A stretch of 64,000 nucleotides of DNA, taken from contig NZ_LGTC01000001.1 in the NCBI RefSeq assembly GCF_001262605.1, forward strand, positions 1,103,192 through 1,167,191. The letters are read 5' to 3'. Positions 48,362 through 57,056 of this stretch are shown piece after piece; position 1 is the first letter of the stretch, and every line of letters starts with the position of its first letter. The position numbers were made by a program, and so were the translations under genes. Source of the DNA: Pseudobacteroides cellulosolvens ATCC 35603 = DSM 2933. GTDB lineage: Bacteria; Bacillota; Clostridia; Acetivibrionales; DSM-2933. The notes under the pieces are model-generated. The model did no database searches. It had not been told where the DNA came from and worked only from the letters and a program-made list of their open reading frames with translations.

Positions 48362-50161
48362 TTATTGCTTAATTTCAACCTGTCCATTTAGTATTGTATT
48401 ATGATCTGTTGTGCTTTCAATAATATGTCCAAATGCCCAGTGTTTCTTGCTAAGATCCTTGAACGGACTTGCCTCGTCGGTTGATACCGGACCTCTGAAG
48501 GACATTCTGTTTAACATTACCAAAACTTCTGCCCTCTTTATTTTATTGTTAGGAAGGAATTTTGCATTGCTATATCCGCTTACAATATTAAGCCTATATG
48601 CCTCTTCAACATATTTCATGGACCAGTGCCCAACTATGTCTGAAAAATGCACTTCTAGTGGAGTCCGATTTTCACCAAGCTCCAAATATCTTGATATTGC
48701 AGTAGCAAGTTCTGCCCTTGTAATAAAATTATTTGGGTTGAATAATGATACACCCTTAACTGTAGATCCTTTAAATATTCCTGCTTTCGAAACCGCATTT
48801 ATGTATTTTAATGCCCAATGTCCCTTTTTAACATCCTGATATGCTACTGTTGTATTATCAGATGTATCCAGGGCTAAAAGATTTGCAAACAATACAGCTA
48901 CTTCAGCTCTTGTTATTTCCTTGTCAGGCTTGATTGTACCGTCAGGATATCCGTTCATATATTTCTTATGACTTAGAACAGTATTGTTTTTTAGCAGAAG
49001 GAATCTGGCAAGTGATTTATTGTCATCATTTTTAAGTATATTGTCATTGCTGTCAATTGTAACAACAGCGGTTGTAGTTGTCATAGCTATTGGTAGCTTA
49101 CTTACCTGTAGCTGATATTCTATCTCGCCAACTTTCCCTATCCCAAGGCTGTCAATTTCCCATTCCATGCCATTATCCTTTAATTTTCCCATGGGCTTTA
49201 TTGAACTTAATATAGGGACTGTTCCTGCAGGGAATTCTGCACTTATTACAACATTCGATGCTTCCTTGTCCAATCTGTTTAGATATTTAATTTTAAAACT
49301 GATTATCTCATCTTCCTTGTAAATATTCTTGTCTGTCTTAACAGTTATAGCTAAATCAGCAGGTATGCCTTTGGGAATCAGCTTCTTATTCTCATTTACA
49401 AGAACTATTGGAGTAGCCTTAATAGCAGAAGTTGGTGTAACCCTTGATTCTGAAGAAATTGGTGTATTTACCGGATTGCTATTAGAAACCACTGAAGATG
49501 GAGCTGTTGAAGACTTAGCTGAAGGCGACACTTTTACTGGAGTAGGAGTTACAGTTGCGGTAGGAGTTGGAACCTGTCCAGATGGAGTAGGTGTTGGCGT
49601 TGCTGCATTTGTAACCGTTATGGCACCATCATTAAAATTAACATTTACTGGTACAAGCTTCTTATTAGCCGAATCAATTGAAGAACATGAACCGATTTCG
49701 TACTTTTGAATTTTATAAACACCTTGAACAGCGGATTTCTTAACTTTGAAGTTTAATTCAACCATAACACCTTCTTTTTTCAATGGTTGGCTGCCCTGGG
49801 TGGTATCGCTGAATAAAAATTTTATTTTACCTACACCATTTTCAGATGTATTAAAGTAAGAAAAATCCGTAGGAACATCATATATAGCACCCGGAATAGC
49901 ACTTATAAATTCAAGGTTATTGCTATCATAACTCAATTCAAAATCTATGTTATTTATTCCTAAAGACGGGATACCTGATATATTTACCGGTATTTTTACA
50001 GAAGCTTCAGGATCTCCAGTCCCTGAACCTATGCTTATACTTACTCCCCCTTCTGCTGATGCCTCGGAAGGTGTGAACAACAGGTTTGTCCCTACTACCG
50101 ATAAAATCACTGAAAATAGAAAAAGTTTTTTGATTAGTTGCTTAAAAACAGCTCTTTTCAA
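48362..50161 (-). CDS. Type I cohesin surface-anchoring protein with SLH domains
   Basis: 599 residues: signal peptide (about 1-36), one type I cohesin (about 39-185; SIGSGTGDPEASVKIPVNI, NNIDFELSYDSNNLEF), a Thr/Pro/Ser linker (about 188-265), a DUF11-like domain (about 270-380) and three SLH repeats (about 395-580). The plan matches the neighbour at 46190-47956 but the cohesin is of the other type, so the two should bind different dockerins. Probably a monovalent cell-surface receptor for enzymes or scaffoldins. Confidence 0.93.
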   Translation of the reverse strand: MKRAVFKQLIKKLFLFSVILSVVGTNLLFTPSEASAEGGVSISIGSGTGDPEASVKIPVNISGIPSLGINNIDFELSYDSNNLEFISAIPGAIYDVPTDFSYFNTSENGVGKIKFLFSDTTQGSQPLKKEGVMVELNFKVKKSAVQGVYKIQKYEIGSCSSIDSANKKLVPVNVNFNDGAITVTNAATPTPTPSGQVPTPTATVTPTPVKVSPSAKSSTAPSSVVSNSNPVNTPISSESRVTPTSAIKATPIVLVNENKKLIPKGIPADLAITVKTDKNIYKEDEIISFKIKYLNRLDKEASNVVISAEFPAGTVPILSSIKPMGKLKDNGMEWEIDSLGIGKVGEIEYQLQVSKLPIAMTTTTAVVTIDSNDNILKNDDNKSLARFLLLKNNTVLSHKKYMNGYPDGTIKPDKEITRAEVAVLFANLLALDTSDNTTVAYQDVKKGHWALKYINAVSKAGIFKGSTVKGVSLFNPNNFITRAELATAISRYLELGENRTPLEVHFSDIVGHWSMKYVEEAYRLNIVSGYSNAKFLPNNKIKRAEVLVMLNRMSFRGPVSTDEASPFKDLSKKHWAFGHIIESTTDHNTILNGQVEIKQ

Positions 50162-50220
50162 TGTTAATCGCTCCTCTCAATTAAGAAACTGGATTAGCCC
50201 ATTTTCTTTGTAATTATCAA

Positions 50221-50270
50221 ATTGACATGTACATTCTTAGAAGATATTGACATGTACATTCTTAGAAGAT
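50221..50270. repeat. Perfect 25-bp tandem duplication
   Basis: The 25-base unit starting ATTGACATGTACATTCTTAG occurs twice without change, 60 bases before the type I cohesin start codon. A recent duplication, possibly touching its promoter or leader. Confidence 0.9.
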
Positions 50271-50323
50271 AAATGATTTGAAAAATTGAAATGTAGATTA
50301 ATAATGCTTTAGATTAACTATAA

Positions 50324-50399
50324 ATAAAAGTGCCTAATCTTACATTTTATGCCGCAAATATCAGTGAAGAAAATGTAAGATTAGTGTCACTTTTATTTT
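50324..50399. repeat. Family-2 palindromic element between cohesin genes
   Basis: AAAAGTG...CTAATCTTACATTTT is inverted against AAAATGTAAGATTAG...CACTTTT, with a short middle ATGCCGCAAATA akin to the other copies. It lies seven bases after the stop of the transmembrane cohesin gene and can double as its terminator. Confidence 0.72.
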
Positions 50400-50406
50400 G
50401 AATCAC

Positions 50407-51258
50407 TTACGTATTATCTTTATCGTTCGTCTCGTCATACTCACTGCTCTGACCTTCGTCATCATATTCATCCTGGCCTTCTTCATTATCCAGATTATCA
50501 TCACCGGAAGATTTGTTTTTACCTGCAAATATAAATACAAAAAGCAATAGAACAACAATTGCAATAACAGCTACAAGTATTATTATGTAAATATTATTAT
50601 TCTTTTCAGCTGTTGGCTGTTCAACTGGACGAGAAATGGGCTTAACAGTATATTTGGGCAAAGGAGCAGGGCTTGAATTTGGATTGATTTTAGTGGAATC
50701 ATTTACACTGTACTCTTTAATAGTATTCCCATCCCAGTCAAACAGTAATGTACCCTTATTTGAGCCTGGCATTGTTCCAAGTTCTTCAAAAACTATTTCT
50801 GTTGCTGCATCCTTAATTACTTTAAAATATAATACTGCCAGAGAACCTGTACTTTCCGGCTTGTTACTCTGTCTATAAGACCCCATATCTATGTAGGTTC
50901 TACCGAAGTTCAACACTCCTGCTGAAATAATATTTTCTGCCGCAGGGAAAAGTGAATAGTTCTTATTCATGATCAATTCACCATTCTCAGGACATGTTTT
51001 ATCATCAAAACTTTCTGATCCGTCTTCCGATACTATCTTCAGAACTTCCTGGTTGAATCTCATGTTTAGCTGAAAGCCATTGAGGTTTTTAATATCATTA
51101 GCTTTGATAGTAGCTTTGATTATATCTCCTACCTTTGCTTCTGTCTTGTCAAGCTCGATACCGATACTAGGAAGTGAATCTGCAAAAACAGATGTTAAAG
51201 ATAGACTGCTAAAAACCAATACAAGTGCCAAAACCAACAGAATTCGACTTTTCTTCAT
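50407..51258 (-). CDS. Type II cohesin protein anchored by a transmembrane helix
   Basis: 283 residues: signal peptide (1-26), one type II cohesin (about 30-190; GFQLNMRFNQ, GVLNFGRTYIDM, PESTGSLAVLYF, GTLLFDWDG), a short Pro-rich linker, a transmembrane helix (about 223-246), then an acidic cytoplasmic tail of about 35 residues rich in D and E. There is no SLH or sortase motif, so it holds its dockerin partner at the membrane. A cohesin on a membrane protein with a charged inner tail is unusual and could couple binding to signalling or transport. Confidence 0.92.
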   Translation of the reverse strand: MKKSRILLVLALVLVFSSLSLTSVFADSLPSIGIELDKTEAKVGDIIKATIKANDIKNLNGFQLNMRFNQEVLKIVSEDGSESFDDKTCPENGELIMNKNYSLFPAAENIISAGVLNFGRTYIDMGSYRQSNKPESTGSLAVLYFKVIKDAATEIVFEELGTMPGSNKGTLLFDWDGNTIKEYSVNDSTKINPNSSPAPLPKYTVKPISRPVEQPTAEKNNNIYIIILVAVIAIVVLLLFVFIFAGKNKSSGDDNLDNEEGQDEYDDEGQSSEYDETNDKDNT

Positions 51259-51610
51259 ATGACATCCCCTTTTGAAAAATTATTTTTATAATATGGAAAT
51301 GTACTTTTTATATCGGCGATCCCTAACGTTGGTTATTGCGATCAGCCAGTCGAGCTTGATGCCTGGCATAAAATAACGTTTAAAAGAAATGAAAAGAAAA
51401 AATTTGGAATAGCATACAAGCATATTAACATATTAATGTTTAAAGTCCATTGTCCATATAATATGATTATACATCGAAAAAAGGAAAGTCGCAATTTAAA
51501 AATTAATTAAGGCATAATTAAAATAATAATTATGTCATATTGAATATATTAGTCATTGATGAATTGTTCTAAATTAGATATAATTACTTAAAAGGAGTAA
51601 AGGAGTAGAT
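51259..51610. other. Intergenic region with a GC-richer islet
   Basis: Mostly AT-rich, but 51316-51375 is clearly richer in G and C. It can fold as a two-step hairpin: GTTATT/AATAAC (51331-51336 and 51371-51376) outside and GCCAG/CTGGC (51344-51348 and 51362-51366) inside. It lies in the leader of the transmembrane cohesin gene (minus strand). No known riboswitch is recognised. Confidence 0.5.
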
Positions 51611-51784
51611 ATGTTTCAAATTCTTTACCAAATATTCTTTAGAAAAACAAATTCTCAAGAATATGTCGATCATAGCAAAAAAAGTTGTCGAACCTGCGGA
51701 AAAAAAATTAAAGCTGAATTTAGTTTTTGCCCTTATTGCGGATCCAAGCAGGATAAACAGACACATAATGATAAAGAGAAATAA
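51611..51784 (+). CDS. Small zinc-ribbon protein
   Basis: 57 residues with two CxxC pairs, CRTCGKK and CPYCGSK, the pattern of a zinc-ribbon, and a hydrophobic-aromatic N-terminus. GGAG lies five bases before the ATG. It is followed by two more small genes on the same strand. Function unknown. Confidence 0.72.
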   Translation: MFQILYQIFFRKTNSQEYVDHSKKSCRTCGKKIKAEFSFCPYCGSKQDKQTHNDKEK

Positions 51785-51814
51785 TGTATGCAATAGATGG
51801 AGGAAAGAAACGTT

Positions 51815-52162
51815 TTGAATAGATTATTAACATTTTTATTGCTGTTAGCTTTTAATGTTAATGCATTGTTCCTTCCGTTTTGTTTTGATGTTTCCGACCA
51901 AATACAAGACACGAATACTGTTATATTAACTCATTCTTATCATGGTAGTATTGTATCGGTTAATGATGCTAAAAAACCAGTCTTTAAGCAGCTTACATCA
52001 AAGCTTTTCTTTTCATATGATCCTTTTGCCTTACTGTCAAATATTCCTCAATCCTATGAGGAAAAGAAAAATCCGTTCAATTTTCGCAAACAAATAAAAA
52101 TTTTTCTCTCTAGTTATTTCCACGGGACCAAATACAAGTATATTTCATCTTCAATATTATAA
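51815..52162 (+). CDS. Unknown small secreted or membrane-anchored protein
   Basis: About 115 residues. The N-terminus is a hydrophobic signal or anchor (NRLLTFLLLLAFNVNALFLPFC); the rest is hydrophilic and basic toward the end. A TTG at 51815, 11 bases after GGAGG, seems the best start; an in-frame ATG at 51797 has no ribosome site. No family recognised. Confidence 0.55.
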   Translation: MNRLLTFLLLLAFNVNALFLPFCFDVSDQIQDTNTVILTHSYHGSIVSVNDAKKPVFKQLTSKLFFSYDPFALLSNIPQSYEEKKNPFNFRKQIKIFLSSYFHGTKYKYISSSIL

Positions 52163-52188
52163 ATACTAATTGTATTGGAGGTGAAGAA

Positions 52189-52317
52189 ATGAATCCTGTT
52201 TCCATAATAATACTTGTACTTGTTGCAATTTTTATCGTTGGCGGAGCTATAGCTGGTCATTATGCTACCAAGATAAGTGAAAACGATACCGATACTATGA
52301 ATAAAAATCAGAAATAA
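52189..52317 (+). CDS. Small single-pass membrane protein
   Basis: 42 residues: one membrane helix (about 4-23, SIIILVLVAIFIVGGAIAG) and a polar C-terminal tail. GGAGGTGAAGAA directly precedes the ATG, a strong site. It lies 26 bases after the previous small gene. Function unknown. Confidence 0.68.
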   Translation: MNPVSIIILVLVAIFIVGGAIAGHYATKISENDTDTMNKNQK

Positions 52318-52368
52318 TTTAGTCATGAGCGGAAGTAATTATTCATTCATGCCTTAATATAAATATAC

Positions 52369-52390
52369 AAGGGCAGGTATACCTGCCCTT
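52369..52390. terminator. Hairpin after the small-gene cluster
   Basis: AAGGGCAGGT and ACCTGCCCTT form a perfect stem around a two-base centre. No U-tract follows, so termination is uncertain; it lies 36 bases before the YitT gene. Confidence 0.55.
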
Positions 52391-52425
52391 ACATACCTAC
52401 TACACACACCAAAGGAGGTCAACCT

Positions 52426-53283
52426 ATGACTAAAAAAAAACGTGCATTAAAGGTATTATACAGATACTTTTTCCTATTATCCGGATCAATTATGGCAGCA
52501 GCAGGTTTGGAATTCTTTTTAATACCAAATAAAATAATAGATGGCGGTATCGTAGGTATATCAATTATTTTGAGTTATTTATCACAAATTCCCCTAGGAC
52601 TTTTTACATTTTTCCTGAACATTCCTTTTCTTGTGTTTGGTTATAAACAAATCGGTAAGTCCTTTGTGCTGCAGTCAATTTTTTCAATTACTTGTTTTTC
52701 ATTCTTTGTGTCCGTATTCCACCCTATACCCGGACTAACTGATGATATTTTATTGGCTACAGTTTTTGGAGGAATAATTTTAGGAATCGGTGTTGGATTT
52801 ATTATTCGTTATGGAGGATCATTGGACGGTACCGAAATGATTGCTATTGTATTAAACAAAAGAATGACATTCTCAGTGGGTCAAATTGTTATGTTTTTTA
52901 ACATATTCATTTTAAGCAGTGCAGGCTTGGTTTTTGGATGGGATAGAGCCATGTACTCATTAATTGCATACTTTATTGCATATAAGGCAATAGATATTAT
53001 AAACGAAGGAATAGATGAAGCCAAGGCAGCAATGATTATTTCAGAAAAAGCAGAAGAAATTGCTGAGAATATTATGGCCCGTTTAGGAAGAAGTGTAACT
53101 TATCTAGATGGTATGGGTGCTTATGCTGAAAGGCAGCAAACTATCATTTACTCTGTCATAACACGTTTGGAAGTTGCAAAATTAAAAGCTATTATTAACG
53201 ATACTGATGAAAATGCATTCGTTACTATACATGATGTATCCGATGTCATGGGAAGAAAACACAAAAAGAGATCAATACATTAA
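52426..53283 (+). CDS. YitT-family membrane protein (DUF161 + DUF2179)
   Basis: 285 residues: five or six membrane helices in the first 195 residues and a cytoplasmic DUF2179 domain (about 200-275, VTYLDGMGAY, TIIYSVITRLEVAKLKAII, FVTIHDVSDVMG). The family is widespread in Firmicutes; substrate unknown. GGAGG lies eight bases before the ATG. Confidence 0.92.
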   Translation: MTKKKRALKVLYRYFFLLSGSIMAAAGLEFFLIPNKIIDGGIVGISIILSYLSQIPLGLFTFFLNIPFLVFGYKQIGKSFVLQSIFSITCFSFFVSVFHPIPGLTDDILLATVFGGIILGIGVGFIIRYGGSLDGTEMIAIVLNKRMTFSVGQIVMFFNIFILSSAGLVFGWDRAMYSLIAYFIAYKAIDIINEGIDEAKAAMIISEKAEEIAENIMARLGRSVTYLDGMGAYAERQQTIIYSVITRLEVAKLKAIINDTDENAFVTIHDVSDVMGRKHKKRSIH

Positions 53284-53294
53284 TTTCAATAATC

Positions 53295-53366
53295 AAAAAG
53301 GCCAGCTTCGAACCTTCGTAAAACATTACATCTATCATTTTACAAAGGTTCGAAGCTGGCCTTTTT
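53295..53366. terminator. Long bidirectional terminator
   Basis: A 22-base-pair arm (53295-53316 with 53345-53366) plus an inner GTAAAA/TTTTAC pairing, with A and T runs at the ends, between the convergent YitT and UPF0182 genes. Confidence 0.92.
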
Positions 53367-53401
53367 AGCTGTTAATCATGCCTTAGGGAATTATGATCTC
53401 C

Positions 53402-56185
53402 CTATCTTAAATCTTGCATAAGTTTATCAAGTTCATCCATCTGCTTCTTAAGTACATCATATTTTGAAAGAATCTGGTCAATTACCTGCTGCTTGTCGCC
53501 AACATTTTGTGAAGGCTTATCTTCATTATCATTTCCAGCATCTTTATTATCCGTAGTTGTATCTGTCTTGTCATCAGTTACAGTGGCTGGGTTTGCTGAA
53601 AACATATTATTAAGTGCACTTCTTAAGTCAGTACCAATTCCATATCTGAACTCATTTCCCTCCTGATACCCTGTAATAATCCTTCTTACTTCGGGTATTG
53701 CGTTACCGGTTGATCTTATATAAATTGGTTCAACGTAAAGAATACTATTTTCAATAGGTATAACCAGGAGATTTCCTTTAAATACAGCCGAACCGCTCTG
53801 ACTCCATAGTGTAATATCCTTTGATATGGAATCTATCTGGTTTATTTTTACTTCTACCTGATATGGGCCGAAAATATTCTGTGCTTCATTTGGGAAAGTA
53901 AACTGTATCAGCTGCCCGTAGTTCTCCATTGAGTTTCTTACAGAGAGCCATGAACCTAAGTTATGTCTTTCACCGGATGGAGTAAACGGTCTCATCAAAA
54001 TAAGTTCTTCATTTTTACCGAATTTACCCGGAAGCTTTATCATATTATAATAAGGCTCAAGTACTTCTTCTCCTGATTCCTTGTCAGGTATAGAAGCTAA
54101 TTTCCATAAGTCCTGACCGCCGTAAAAATTAGTTATATTCTGCTCACTGTCAGGGTTTATATGATATTTCTTTAATACCTCAGTCTGAAGCTTAAAAAGA
54201 TACTCAGGATATCTCATGTGCTGTTTTAGAAATTCAGGCAATTTATCCATGCTGTTAAAAATACCTGGATATATCTTGTTGTATACCTTTATTATAGGAT
54301 CATTATTATCGATGATATAATAATCAGTTGCTCCTGTATATGCATCAATAATTATTTTAACCGAGTTTCTTATATAGTTGAATCCGCCAAAGTCCTGAGA
54401 ATATGGAAATAGATTGGTAGTAGTATATGCATCTAAAATCCACTTCAGTTTTCCGTCATCCGTCAGCAGTATATATGGATCGTTATCTACCCTTAAAAAC
54501 GGCACAGCCTTTTGGGCTCTTTCCACAACCTGCCTGTTTAGTAGAAGCTTTGAATTGGAAGAAATATTGCTTGAAACAAGGAAATTGTAATCATGGAACC
54601 TTAATGCAAAAAGTACCTTGTTTAAAAATCCCAGCTTAATTCCTCCGCCATTTTGGGTATCATAGCTCACCTCAGTTTTCCCGTCATAATCGGTTTCCTT
54701 TAACTTACCTTCTTGAGCAGGATTGACAACAACATAGTCCTTAGTGAGCTCTCCATAATATATCCTTGGTTCATTTATTTTAAGTTCAGTCTCTTCATTC
54801 TGAAGTCCGCTTATTATAAAGTCAGACTGTCCTTCTCTTGTAAACCTGTTGATGGGGTTCATAACAATACCATAGCCATGAGTATACTTAAACATCATAT
54901 TGGTGTATGACTTGGATTGAAGTAAATCCTTGTTGATTTCCCTGGCAGATATGAAAACAGGAGTTTCTTTTCCATTTATATTGTAATTTATTATATCTCC
55001 TTCATGAAAACTGTAGAAGTTTGTCAATCCCTGAAGCTGTTTATTACTGTCAAGGGTTGCCTTATAGTCAACAACTCTTATGTTGTCTACAGTTTCCTTA
55101 TTCCTTGCAATTATTTCCGGCTTTAATGGTTCAAGTTTGAAAGGATAGCTTTCTATATTGTCAATATTATATGCTTTTCTTGTCATAGTCATATTGTTTT
55201 TTAGATACTTTCCTTCTGCATTTATTTCATCAGGTTTAACATAAGCAACTTGGGTTATGGCTGCTATTATGCTTACTACAATCCATACAGCCGGATAAAT
55301 GGCTATTGAAAACCCAGCGGACTTAAGCTTGCCGCGCCATACAAAGAAAAATGTTACAGCCACAATTGCCAAAAGCAGAAATGGTGCTATTGTAAAATAC
55401 AATTTCCATATGTTATTGGCAATATACCCGGCTCCAAGAACAGATCCCACACCTCGTACATTTGCAAAACTCCCAAAGAGAAGTCCCTCTTTTTCAAATG
55501 TATAGGAAACCGCCTTAATGAGGAAGAATATTGAAACATTAATGATATTATGCCTTATAAGACTTTTAAACTTTAGATCTTCAAGGCTTACATTACTATA
55601 TACCAATATGAGGGATATAAGATAATAAGCTATGGTATAAAATATTACGAAAATCCATAAGTATAATATAAAATCATAAATGGATATTAAGAAGGGCCTT
55701 TGAAATATATAGTAACCCACATCTTTACTAAAAAGCGGGTCCTTAAGGTTAAAGGCTTCAGAGTTAAAAAATGTAAGTGCTTTCTGGAAGAAGAAATTTC
55801 TTGTGATAAATGCTCCTAAAAGTCCAATCACAGCAGCTATGGAATAATTAGGAAACTTTATATTGCTTTGGGTACCATTCTTCTTAAGAAATTTAAAAAG
55901 AACCCTCTTTATAAATATATTGGTTACACTGATGGCAGCAAATATCAATATAAAGGTAAATACGCTGAAAATCAATTTGTATTGAATGTTCTTAATATAA
56001 ATACTTGAAAGTTTTTTGCCTATTTCATTTAACTGAATGATATCAAGATAAATGCCGGCAGCTACAATTAGTCCTACTACAACAGCGAAGACTGCTATAA
56101 CTGCAATTAACCTTCCCTTAAGCTTTTTTGCAGTATTCCTAAACTCATTCCTGTCATAAAAATTGTTAAATTCATTAATGTCCAT
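53402..56185 (-). CDS. UPF0182 family membrane protein
   Basis: 927 residues: about seven membrane helices in the first 310 residues, then a large extracytoplasmic region (about 320-860) and a coiled, acidic C-terminus (KQQVIDQILSKYDVLKKQMDELDKLMQDLR). Sequence and length fit UPF0182 (COG1615), conserved but without a known function. It follows the nitrilase gene by 31 bases. Confidence 0.9.
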   Translation of the reverse strand: MDINEFNNFYDRNEFRNTAKKLKGRLIAVIAVFAVVVGLIVAAGIYLDIIQLNEIGKKLSSIYIKNIQYKLIFSVFTFILIFAAISVTNIFIKRVLFKFLKKNGTQSNIKFPNYSIAAVIGLLGAFITRNFFFQKALTFFNSEAFNLKDPLFSKDVGYYIFQRPFLISIYDFILYLWIFVIFYTIAYYLISLILVYSNVSLEDLKFKSLIRHNIINVSIFFLIKAVSYTFEKEGLLFGSFANVRGVGSVLGAGYIANNIWKLYFTIAPFLLLAIVAVTFFFVWRGKLKSAGFSIAIYPAVWIVVSIIAAITQVAYVKPDEINAEGKYLKNNMTMTRKAYNIDNIESYPFKLEPLKPEIIARNKETVDNIRVVDYKATLDSNKQLQGLTNFYSFHEGDIINYNINGKETPVFISAREINKDLLQSKSYTNMMFKYTHGYGIVMNPINRFTREGQSDFIISGLQNEETELKINEPRIYYGELTKDYVVVNPAQEGKLKETDYDGKTEVSYDTQNGGGIKLGFLNKVLFALRFHDYNFLVSSNISSNSKLLLNRQVVERAQKAVPFLRVDNDPYILLTDDGKLKWILDAYTTTNLFPYSQDFGGFNYIRNSVKIIIDAYTGATDYYIIDNNDPIIKVYNKIYPGIFNSMDKLPEFLKQHMRYPEYLFKLQTEVLKKYHINPDSEQNITNFYGGQDLWKLASIPDKESGEEVLEPYYNMIKLPGKFGKNEELILMRPFTPSGERHNLGSWLSVRNSMENYGQLIQFTFPNEAQNIFGPYQVEVKINQIDSISKDITLWSQSGSAVFKGNLLVIPIENSILYVEPIYIRSTGNAIPEVRRIITGYQEGNEFRYGIGTDLRSALNNMFSANPATVTDDKTDTTTDNKDAGNDNEDKPSQNVGDKQQVIDQILSKYDVLKKQMDELDKLMQDLR

Positions 56186-56216
56186 CCAGTCTAAGACCTC
56201 CCTTTTAAAATTTGAG

Positions 56217-57047
56217 TCATTCCTTAATATCTATTCGATCATTGCATTTATTATTATTAATCAATCCTTCAAGCCTTAGCATATCATTGTAACATGGAAT
56301 AAATTTACGCACCTCATCTCTTTTATCCATAGATATACAGCACTTTATAATTCCTTCACTTTCATTATCAAGAGTTTCTAAAACATTTCCCCAAGGATCT
56401 ATTATACTGCTGTTTCCCGCAAATTCAAGACCATCCAAACTTCCAACCCTGTTTGATGCAATTATATATAACTGATTTTCAATAGCTCTTGCCTTTAAAA
56501 GAGTATTCCAATGCTCTTGTCTCTGTTTGGGAAATGCTGATGAAATTATGATGACACTACATCCATCCTTTAAATAATATCTTCCCAGTTCAGGAAATCT
56601 TAAATCATAGCATATCATAACGCCAACTTTAATATTCTTTATAACAAACGACTGGGGATTTATGCCTGGTGTAAAATAATCATTTTCCTTACTCAATGAA
56701 AACAGGTTGATTTTTCTGTATTTCAAAACTGTTTCGCCTATATTGTTAAAAACATATAAGGTATTGTAAAATGTCCCATAGCCCTTCTCAGTCAATCCCG
56801 CAGCTATAAACATGTTGTTGTCTTTAGCAATGGCAGCTAACTCATCAACTGCTATATGCTCATCAATATCCAATTTTACTAATGAGGAAAGGTCATATCC
56901 TATATCAAACAGCTCAGGAAAAACCAGAATTTCAGTGCCGTTTTTCACAGCCTTATCGGCAAATTCCCTGGCCTTTTTAAGGTTATACTTAATATCTCCC
57001 GGTTTACAGTTCATTTGTACGCAAGAAACATCTAATCTATCGCACAT
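56217..57047 (-). CDS. Carbon-nitrogen hydrolase (nitrilase superfamily amidase)
   Basis: 276 residues with the full catalytic set: Glu in VFPELF, Lys in YRKINLF and Cys in MICYDLRFPE. This subgroup is closest in style to omega-amidase-like enzymes that cleave small amides; the substrate is not evident. It starts nine bases after the ftsY stop. Confidence 0.9.
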   Translation of the reverse strand: MCDRLDVSCVQMNCKPGDIKYNLKKAREFADKAVKNGTEILVFPELFDIGYDLSSLVKLDIDEHIAVDELAAIAKDNNMFIAAGLTEKGYGTFYNTLYVFNNIGETVLKYRKINLFSLSKENDYFTPGINPQSFVIKNIKVGVMICYDLRFPELGRYYLKDGCSVIIISSAFPKQRQEHWNTLLKARAIENQLYIIASNRVGSLDGLEFAGNSSIIDPWGNVLETLDNESEGIIKCCISMDKRDEVRKFIPCYNDMLRLEGLINNNKCNDRIDIKE

Positions 57048-57056
57048 AGCTCCACC

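Noticed and set aside
51316..51376. Cyclic-di-GMP riboswitch
   Set aside because: The conserved core sequences of the GEMM-type aptamers are not present.
51293..51380. Short plus-strand frames over the GC-richer islet, considered as a transposase remnant
   Set aside because: No ribosome site and no recognisable motif; hairpin structure explains the composition at least as well.
53380..53400. Another family-1 repeat copy (AGGGAATTATGATCTCCC)
   Set aside because: The match is too short and lacks the second hairpin.
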